Shown: piece after piece, positions 58,610 through 64,000 of the stretch
Position numbering within the stretch: the first letter of the stretch is position 1
How the letters are laid out: each line of letters opens with the position of its first letter
From: Streptomyces sp. NBC_01381
Lineage (GTDB): Bacteria; Actinomycetota; Actinomycetes; Streptomycetales; Streptomycetaceae
Assembly (NCBI RefSeq): GCF_026340305.1
Contig: NZ_JAPEPI010000002.1
Coordinates: 3,410,001 to 3,474,000, forward strand
Length of the DNA: 64,000 nt
Direction of reading: 5' to 3'
The notes under the pieces: generated by a model
The model's database searches: none
Told to the model about the DNA's origin: nothing
What the model saw: only the letters and a program-made list of their open reading frames with translations
Program-made: the position numbers and the translations under genes

Positions 58610-59823
58610 CCGACGCCGCCGAACTGCGCCGCCGCACCCAGGAGTTCCTCGCCGCCAACCCGCCCGCTTCGACGGACCGCGTCGACTTCCTCAAGGCCCG
58701 CTTCGACGCCGGACTCGCCTGGGTGCACTATCCGCAGGGGCTCGGCGGCCTCGGCGCGGCACGTGCCCTGCAGGCCGTCGTCGACGCCGAGTTGGAGACC
58801 GCGGGCGCGCCCGACAACGATCCGCGCCGCATCGGCATCGGCCTCGGCATGGCGGCGCCCACCATCCTCGCCTTCGGCACCGACGAGCAGAAGCGGCGTT
58901 TTCTGCGGCCGCTGTGGATCGGCGACGAGGTGTGGTGCCAGCTCTTCAGCGAGCCGGGCGCCGGGTCCGACCTCGCCGCGCTCGGCACCCGCGCGGTCCG
59001 GGACGAGGGGGGCACCTCCCGCTCGAGCGAAGCCGAGAGTGGGGGAACCTGGGTGGTCGACGGGCAGAAGGTGTGGACGTCCGGCGCGCACGCCGCCCGC
59101 TGGGCCATCCTCATCGCCCGCACCGACCCGGAGGTGCCCAAGCACCGCGGCATCACCTACTTCGTCTGCGACATGACCGACCCGGGCGTCGAGGTGCGGC
59201 CGCTGCGCCAGATCACCGGCGAGGCCGAGTTCAACGAGGTCTTCCTCACCGGCGTACGCATCCCGGACGCGCACCGTCTCGGGGAGGTCGGCGACGGCTG
59301 GAAGGTCGCGCAGACCACCCTGATGAACGAGCGCGTGTCCATCGGAGGGTCGCGCATCCCGCGCGAGGGCGGCCTGATCGCCCCCGTCGCCGCGACCTGG
59401 CGCGAGCGCCCCGAACTGCGCACCCACGACCTGCACCAGCGCCTGCTCAAGCTGTGGGTGGAGGCGGAAGTCGCCCGGCTCACCGGTGAGCGGCTGCGCC
59501 AGCAGCTCGTCGCGGGGCAGCCGGGGCCCGAGGGCTCCGGGCTGAAGCTCGGATTTGCCCGCCTCAACCAGGAGATCAGCGGCCTGGAGGTGGAACTCCT
59601 GGGCGAGGAAGGCCTGTTGTACGAGGACTGGACGATGCGGCGGCCCGAGAAGGTCGACTTCGCGGGGCGTGACGCGGGCTACCGCTATCTGCGCGCCAAG
59701 GGCAACAGCATCGAGGGCGGAACCAGCGAGGTGCTGCTCAACATCGTCGCCGAGCGCGTCCTCGGCCTGCCGTCCGAACCGCGCACCGACAAGGACGTCG
59801 CCTGGAAGGACCTCGCGCGATGA
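58606..59823 (+). CDS. acyl-CoA dehydrogenase, subunit 1, with an inserted repeat-encoded peptide
   Basis: Protein of 405 residues; FAD-binding signatures are WCQLFSEPGAGSDLA (about 110-125), WVVDGQKVWTSGAHAA (149-164) and the C-terminal GGTSEVLLNIVAERVLGLP. Between Glu134 and Trp149, where relatives go straight from a short acidic turn to the W-V-x-G-x-K strand, the peptide GGTSRSSEAESGGT is inserted; it comes from a palindrome-containing repeat (59008-59049). Both ends are ATGA overlaps. With the next gene it looks like a two-subunit (FadE28/29- or ChsE-like) dehydrogenase acting on branched or sterol-derived acyl-CoA. Confidence 0.9.
   Translation: MTDAAELRRRTQEFLAANPPASTDRVDFLKARFDAGLAWVHYPQGLGGLGAARALQAVVDAELETAGAPDNDPRRIGIGLGMAAPTILAFGTDEQKRRFLRPLWIGDEVWCQLFSEPGAGSDLAALGTRAVRDEGGTSRSSEAESGGTWVVDGQKVWTSGAHAARWAILIARTDPEVPKHRGITYFVCDMTDPGVEVRPLRQITGEAEFNEVFLTGVRIPDAHRLGEVGDGWKVAQTTLMNERVSIGGSRIPREGGLIAPVAATWRERPELRTHDLHQRLLKLWVEAEVARLTGERLRQQLVAGQPGPEGSGLKLGFARLNQEISGLEVELLGEEGLLYEDWTMRRPEKVDFAGRDAGYRYLRAKGNSIEGGTSEVLLNIVAERVLGLPSEPRTDKDVAWKDLAR
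59008..59049. repeat. in-frame palindromic repeat inside the acyl-CoA dehydrogenase gene
   Basis: A segment bounded by GGGGGCACC and GGGGGAACC contains the CGCTCGAGCG palindrome and encodes the peptide S-R-S-S-E-A-E-S. The near-identical flanks look like a duplicated target. I recall the same S-R-S-S-E-A-E-S string in unrelated Streptomyces proteins, which points to a dispersed small repeat. The length keeps the reading frame. Confidence 0.6.
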
Positions 59824-60911
59824 CTGATCTGCTCTACTCCGAAGAGGAAGAGGCGCTGCGTTCGGCCGTGCGCGGCCTGCTCGCGGACCACTGCGACGCG
59901 GCCGCCGTCATCGCCCGCTGCGAGACCGACCAGCCGCACGACCGCGAACTGTGGAAGGCGCTCACCGACGGCATGGGCCTGGCAGGCCTGCTCGTGCCCG
60001 AGGAACTGGGCGGCCAGGGTGCCGCCCACCGCGAAGCGGCCGTCGTCCTGGAGGAGTTGGGCCGTGCGGTGGCACCCGTGCCCTATCTCACCAGCGCCGT
60101 CGTCGCGACCGAGGCGCTCCTCGTCTGCGACGGGGACGCGGCGGCCGAACTGCTCACGGCACTGGCGTCGGGACGCACGGTCGGCGTGCTCGCCGTGCCG
60201 CTGTCCGCGGCCGCCGGCCAGACCTTCACGGACGTACGCGAAGAGGGCGGCGCCCTGCACGGCAGCGTCACGGGCGTCGCCGACGCGGCCGCCGCCGACG
60301 TGCTGCTCGTGCCGACGGCCGCCGGGCTCTTCGCTGCCGACGTCGCACAGGACGGCGTGACCGTCACCGCGCAGACCTCCCTCGACCCCACCCGTCCGCT
60401 CGCCACGGTGACCTTCGACGCGGCACGCGCGCGTGCCCTCACTTCCGACACCGACCTTGCGGTACGCATGGGTCTGCGGGCCGGGGCCGGGCTGCTCGCC
60501 TCCGAGCAACTGGGCCTCGCCGAATGGTGCTTGACGGAGACCGTGCGCCACACGAAGGAACGGCACCAGTTCAACCGGCCCGTCGGCTCGTTCCAGGCAC
60601 TGAAGCACCGGCTCGCCCAGGTGTGGCTGGAGGTCGTCAACACCCGCGCCGCCGCCCGGCACGCCGCCGACGCCCTGGCGACCGGCAGCGACGAACCCAA
60701 CCTCGCCTCCGCCCTCGCCCAGGCCTATGCCGCTCCCGTCGCGGTCCACGCCGCCGAGGAGGCGCTCCAGCTGCATGGCGGCATCGGCATGACGTGGGAG
60801 CACCCGCTGCACCTCTATCTGAAGCGGGCCAAGGCCGACTCGATCGCCTTCGGGACGGCGGGCAGGCACCGCGATGAACTGGCGGCTCTGCTCGACCTCC
60901 AGGCGCCCTGA
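59820..60911 (+). CDS. acyl-CoA dehydrogenase, subunit 2
   Basis: Protein of 363 residues with an acyl-CoA dehydrogenase N-terminal helical domain (MGLAGLLVPEELGGQGAAHREAAVVLEELGRA), a shortened middle domain and the C-terminal helical part (HTKERHQFNRPVGSFQALKHRLA, QLHGGIGMTWEHPLHLYLKRA). It lacks the W-V-x-G-x-K FAD strand of its partner, as expected for the non-FAD-contact subunit of an alpha2beta2 enzyme. ATG 59820 overlaps the partner's stop. Last gene of the operon starting at 57641. Confidence 0.88.
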   Translation: MTDLLYSEEEEALRSAVRGLLADHCDAAAVIARCETDQPHDRELWKALTDGMGLAGLLVPEELGGQGAAHREAAVVLEELGRAVAPVPYLTSAVVATEALLVCDGDAAAELLTALASGRTVGVLAVPLSAAAGQTFTDVREEGGALHGSVTGVADAAAADVLLVPTAAGLFAADVAQDGVTVTAQTSLDPTRPLATVTFDAARARALTSDTDLAVRMGLRAGAGLLASEQLGLAEWCLTETVRHTKERHQFNRPVGSFQALKHRLAQVWLEVVNTRAAARHAADALATGSDEPNLASALAQAYAAPVAVHAAEEALQLHGGIGMTWEHPLHLYLKRAKADSIAFGTAGRHRDELAALLDLQAP

Positions 60912-60947
60912 CCGACGTAAATCCCGACGTAAATCCCGACGTACATA
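60912..60947. repeat. three tandem 12-bp repeats after the dehydrogenase stop codon
   Basis: CCGACGTAAATC twice in a row (60912-60923, 60924-60935), followed by CCGACGTACATA (60936-60947), starting at the base after the stop codon. Confidence 0.9.
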
Positions 60948-60999
60948 CCCCACAGCAGTATTCGATGCGGCCTGCACGTACCGCGTGCGGGCTGCGCGT

Positions 61000-61044
61000 T
61001 TTACGTCTCCATTACGTGAGGCATAATTGCGAACTGTTCGCAAT
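61000..61044 (+). promoter_or_regulatory. promoter with perfect 19-bp operator palindrome in front of the peptide-type ABC operon
   Basis: TTTACG (61000-61005), 16-bp spacer, CATAAT (61022-61027) form a plausible promoter. ATTGCGAAC-T-GTTCGCAAT (61026-61044) is a perfect palindrome with 9-bp arms that covers the end of the -10 box and the transcription start, the place of a repressor site. The cognate regulator is not in the window. Confidence 0.75.
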
Positions 61045-61074
61045 AACTGTTGATCTTCAGTAGGGGTGTGGAGC

Positions 61075-62670
61075 ATGAGGGCCCGATCGATACGGGGCAC
61101 GGGCGCGGTGGCGGCGGCCGCCTCTCTGGCGGTCGCCGCCTCGGCCTGTTCGGCGCCGGGCGACGGCGACAGGGCCGGCGCCGCCAAGGACTCCGCGGTC
61201 GTCGGCATCGCGTACGAGCCGGAGTCCCTCAGCCCGCTCCTGGGCTACGGCAAGGACGGCAACTCCAAGATCTTCGACGGTCTGCTCACGCACGACGCCG
61301 ACATGAAGCTCAAGCCCGCGCTCGCCGCGGAGCTGCCCAAGGTCGCCGACGACGGCAAGACCTACACGTACAAGCTGCGCGAGGGCGTCGAGTTCAGCGA
61401 CGGGAAGCCCTTCACGTCCAAGGACGTCGTCTTCACCTACGAGACGATCCTCGACAAGAAGACCAACAACGCCGCCAAGACCGAGCTCGACGCCGTGAAG
61501 AGCGTCGAGGCGAAGGGCGACGACACGGTCGTCTTCCACCTCAAGTACCCCTACGCGCCGTTCGCCGAGCGCACCGTCCTGCCGATCGCGCCCGAGCACA
61601 TAGCGGGCAAGCAGGACGTGAACACGGGGAAGTTCACCGCCGATCCGGTCGGCACGGGACCGTACAAGCTGGTGAAGTGGTCCAAGGGCGAGAAGCTCAC
61701 CTTTAAGGCCAACCCCGGCTACTGGGGCGGCGCCCCGAAGGTCAAGAACTTCACCATGGCGATCATCAAGGACGACGACATCCGGGCCACCCGGCTCGAC
61801 GCCGGTGAGCTCGACGGCGCGATCCTGCCGCCCAACCTCGCGAAGAAGTACGAGAACGACGGCAACAAGAAGACGTACGCCGCCAAGACCTTCGACTACC
61901 GCGTGGTGACCCTGCCCACCGGCAACAAGGTCGCGGGCGACACCGACATCCGGCGCGCGCTCGACACCGGCGTCGACCGCAAGGCGATGGTCGACTCCAT
62001 CCTGGACGGCGCGGGCAAGGAGGCCTACGGGCCCGTGCCGACCGACAGCCCCTGGTTCACCAAGGGCACCGAGCTGAAGTTCGACGCCGCCAAGGCCAAG
62101 AAGATCCTCGACGACGCGGGCTGGAAGCCCGGCGAGGACGGCATCCGCGAGAAGGGCGGCGTCCAGGCGGAGTTCCCGCTCTGGTACCTCTCCGGCGACA
62201 AGCTCCGCCAGGACCACGCGCTCGCCTACGCGTCCGACGCCAAGAAGCTCGGCATCAAGGTCGAGGTGCAGGCCGGCACGTGGGAGGTCATCGAGCCGCG
62301 GATGCCCAAGGATGCGGTCCTCGCGGGCGGCGGCTCCCCGGCCGACCCGGACTTCGACCAGTACACCCTCCTGAAGTCCTCGCTCGCCGGTGACGGCTTC
62401 AACAACATGGCCCACTACGACAACCCCAAGGTCGACAAGGCGCTCGACGAGGCCCGCGAGAGCGGCGACCACGCCAAGCGGCAGGCCGCGTACGACACCA
62501 TCCAGCGCGAGCTGGTGAAGAACCCGGGCTACACCTTCCTCACCCACATCGACCACCTCTACGTCGTCGACAAGCGCTTCGGCGACCTGACCACCCAGAC
62601 CGAGCCGCACGACCACGGCCTCGCGTCAGGACCGTGGTGGAACGTCGAAGACTGGCAGCCGAAGCAGTGA
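61075..62670 (+). CDS. oligopeptide/nickel-type ABC transporter binding lipoprotein
   Basis: Family 5 solute-binding lipoprotein of 531 residues: lipobox AVAASAC, then SVVGIAYEPESLSPLLGYGKDG-like opening, LREGVEFSDGKPFTSKDVVFTYE (family signature), DPVGTGPYKLVKW and a C-terminal HIDHLYVVDKRF. It carries peptides, nickel or another compound to the following permeases. ATG 61075 follows a GTGGAG box; an in-frame GTG 9 bp upstream is less likely. The stop overlaps the first permease start (GTGA). Controlled, probably, by the palindrome at 61026. Confidence 0.92.
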   Translation: MRARSIRGTGAVAAAASLAVAASACSAPGDGDRAGAAKDSAVVGIAYEPESLSPLLGYGKDGNSKIFDGLLTHDADMKLKPALAAELPKVADDGKTYTYKLREGVEFSDGKPFTSKDVVFTYETILDKKTNNAAKTELDAVKSVEAKGDDTVVFHLKYPYAPFAERTVLPIAPEHIAGKQDVNTGKFTADPVGTGPYKLVKWSKGEKLTFKANPGYWGGAPKVKNFTMAIIKDDDIRATRLDAGELDGAILPPNLAKKYENDGNKKTYAAKTFDYRVVTLPTGNKVAGDTDIRRALDTGVDRKAMVDSILDGAGKEAYGPVPTDSPWFTKGTELKFDAAKAKKILDDAGWKPGEDGIREKGGVQAEFPLWYLSGDKLRQDHALAYASDAKKLGIKVEVQAGTWEVIEPRMPKDAVLAGGGSPADPDFDQYTLLKSSLAGDGFNNMAHYDNPKVDKALDEARESGDHAKRQAAYDTIQRELVKNPGYTFLTHIDHLYVVDKRFGDLTTQTEPHDHGLASGPWWNVEDWQPKQ

Positions 62671-63668
62671 AGTCCGCGCTCCGGAAGCTCCCGTGGGGGC
62701 CGATGGCGCGCATGACGGGACGGCGGGCCCTGTTCGCCGTCCCGGTCCTGCTCGCCGTCACCTTCGGCGTCTTCGCGATCGCCGCCGCGTCCCCCTTCGA
62801 CCCGGTCAAGGCGTACGCGGGGACGGCCGGGCTCACGGCGTCCCAGGAGAACCTCGACCAGCTGCGCGCCAACCTCGGCGTCGACCAGCCCCTGGTGCAG
62901 CGCTGGTGGAACTGGCTCACCTCGGCCCTGACCGGCGACCTCGGGGACTCCAGCACCCTGCGCCAGCCCGTCTCCGACGCCATCGGTGAACGCATCGGCT
63001 GGTCCGTGCTGCTCGCCGCCACCGCGTTCCTGCTCGCGATCCTCGTCGGCACCACGCTCGGCGTCCTCGCCGCGCGCCGTCCGGGCGGCTGGCTCGACCG
63101 TGCGGTGACCTCGCTCGCGTACACCCTCGAAGCGGCGCCGCCGTTCTGGATCGGCCTCCTCGCCGTCTGGCTGTTCGCCCTCAAGCTGGGCGTGCTGCCG
63201 TCGGGCGGGCTCACGGACACCGCGAGCTCGACCGTGACGGCAGGACAAGTCGCGAGCCATCTCGTGCTGCCCGCCGCCGTCCTGGCGATCTCGCAGCTTC
63301 CCTGGTTCGTTCTGTACGTACGTCAAGGCGTCGGCGACGCGCTCGGGGACGACCCCGTCCGTGGTGCACGCGCGCGTGGCCTCGCCGAACGGACCGTCCT
63401 CCTCGGCCACGCCCTGCGCTCGGGCATGCTGCCCGTGCTCACGCTGATCGGCTCGCGGGTGCCCGAACTGATCACCGGTGCGCTGCTCGTGGAGACCGTC
63501 TTCAGCTGGCCCGGCATCGCCGCCGCCACCGTGCAGGCCGCCACCTCCGTGGACTTCCCGCTGCTCGCCGCGCTGACCGTGCTCGCCACGGCGGCGGTGC
63601 TCCTGGGCAACCTCCTCGCCGATCTGCTGTACGGCCTCGCCGACCCGAGGGTGGGATTCGATGGCTGA
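62667..63668 (+). CDS. oligopeptide-type ABC transporter permease (DppB class)
   Basis: Inner-membrane permease of 333 residues: one segment, a long external loop (DQLRANLGVDQPLVQRWWNWL), then five segments with the class motif ARARGLAERTVLLGHALRSGMLPVLT (about 231-256). GTG 62667 overlaps the binding-protein stop. It overlaps the next permease by 8 bases. Confidence 0.92.
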   Translation: MKSALRKLPWGPMARMTGRRALFAVPVLLAVTFGVFAIAAASPFDPVKAYAGTAGLTASQENLDQLRANLGVDQPLVQRWWNWLTSALTGDLGDSSTLRQPVSDAIGERIGWSVLLAATAFLLAILVGTTLGVLAARRPGGWLDRAVTSLAYTLEAAPPFWIGLLAVWLFALKLGVLPSGGLTDTASSTVTAGQVASHLVLPAAVLAISQLPWFVLYVRQGVGDALGDDPVRGARARGLAERTVLLGHALRSGMLPVLTLIGSRVPELITGALLVETVFSWPGIAAATVQAATSVDFPLLAALTVLATAAVLLGNLLADLLYGLADPRVGFDG

Positions 63669-64000
63669 CGTGACCTGGCGTGCCACTACAGGGGGCGCCT
63701 CGAAAACTCGCTCCACGCGCGCGTGGCGGGTACGTTCCTCGGCGGTGATCGTCGCGGCGGTCGTTCTCGCCGTCCTGCTCGTACCGCCGCTCGTGAACCT
63801 CGACGAACAGGCCGTCGACCTCGCGGCCAAGCTTCAACCGCCGTCCTGGGCGCACCCCTTCGGGACCGACGACGTCGGCCGAGATCTGCTCGTGCGCTGC
63901 GTGTACGGGCTGCGGGTCTCGCTCCTGGTGGGTGTGGTGGCGGCCGTCGTCGCCACCGTCATCGGCACGGCCGTGGGCGCGCTCGCCGCCGCGTCGGGCG
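63661..64000 (+). CDS. oligopeptide-type ABC transporter permease (DppC class), 3' part beyond the window
   Basis: ATG 63661 lies inside the end of the preceding permease. The 113 codons visible hold an Arg/Thr-rich cytosolic start, a first membrane segment (VIVAAVVLAVLLVPPLV), the loop with HPFGTDDVGRDLLVRCVYG that is the DppC signature, and the start of the second segment. ATPase genes probably follow outside the window. Confidence 0.9.
   Translation, partial: MADVTWRATTGGASKTRSTRAWRVRSSAVIVAAVVLAVLLVPPLVNLDEQAVDLAAKLQPPSWAHPFGTDDVGRDLLVRCVYGLRVSLLVGVVAAVVATVIGTAVGALAAASG

Overview
The window comes from the chromosome of a high-GC actinobacterium, almost certainly a Streptomyces. Pointers are the extreme third-position GC, frequent GTG and TTG starts, sugar ABC operons without an ATPase gene (a shared MsiK-type ATPase is the usual arrangement), a malR-malEFG block, a chitin-type AA10 oxidase with DasR-like boxes, and ATGA/GTGA overlaps inside operons. 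I see no rRNA, tRNA, IS element, prophage or CRISPR array. Both ends cut genes: a semialdehyde dehydrogenase on the left and an oligopeptide-type ABC permease on the right.

1-16.5 kb is a starch/maltodextrin region. Two secreted GH13 alpha-amylases, a secreted pullulanase and a 5'-truncated amylase remnant flank malR / malEFG-aglA / a second malR-like gene. CTTGCRG-type half-sites stand in front of malR, malE and both amylases, so the block reads as one MalR regulon with a duplicated repressor.

16.5-21.2 kb holds small accessory genes: a carboxypeptidase-regulatory-like protein beside a serine protease with no signal peptide, an AHSA1/SRPBCC protein, a DUF1275 membrane protein and an unknown 104-residue protein. 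19.9-25.9 kb is a ROK-regulated beta-glucoside import operon (binding protein, two permeases, GH1 beta-glucosidase); its second permease has an in-frame TGA. 26-30.2 kb has an SPW-repeat membrane protein, an ABC exporter with a NUDIX gene, and an AA10 LPMO with a C-terminal membrane anchor.

30.2-34 kb is a betaine/choline-type (OpuC) ABC transporter whose ATPase gene faces the other way. 34-51.6 kb is a complete L-rhamnose locus. On the minus strand run a Tat-exported GH78 rhamnosidase, rhamnose isomerase, a bifunctional rhamnulose-1-P aldolase/lactaldehyde dehydrogenase, rhamnulokinase and then lutABC. Divergently, on the plus strand, run the RhaT-P-Q-S importer and a LacI regulator. Matching TGAAWC-type palindromes sit at the divergent promoters. 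With lutABC downstream, the locus could take rhamnosides through L-lactaldehyde and L-lactate to pyruvate.

51.7-60.9 kb carries a prolyl-aminopeptidase-like hydrolase, a PIG-L deacetylase, acyl-CoA genes (enoyl-CoA hydratase, dienoyl-CoA-reductase-like SDR, quinone oxidoreductase, a two-subunit acyl-CoA dehydrogenase), an FAD disulfide-reductase-like enzyme and a cupin-HTH regulator. From 61 kb an oligopeptide/nickel-type ABC operon starts behind a perfect 19-bp palindrome.

The items I rate highest are the in-frame TGA in the beta-glucoside permease, an in-frame insertion of a palindrome-containing repeat in an acyl-CoA dehydrogenase gene, the rha-lut pathway fusion, the paired MalR repressors, and the signal-less protease pair.
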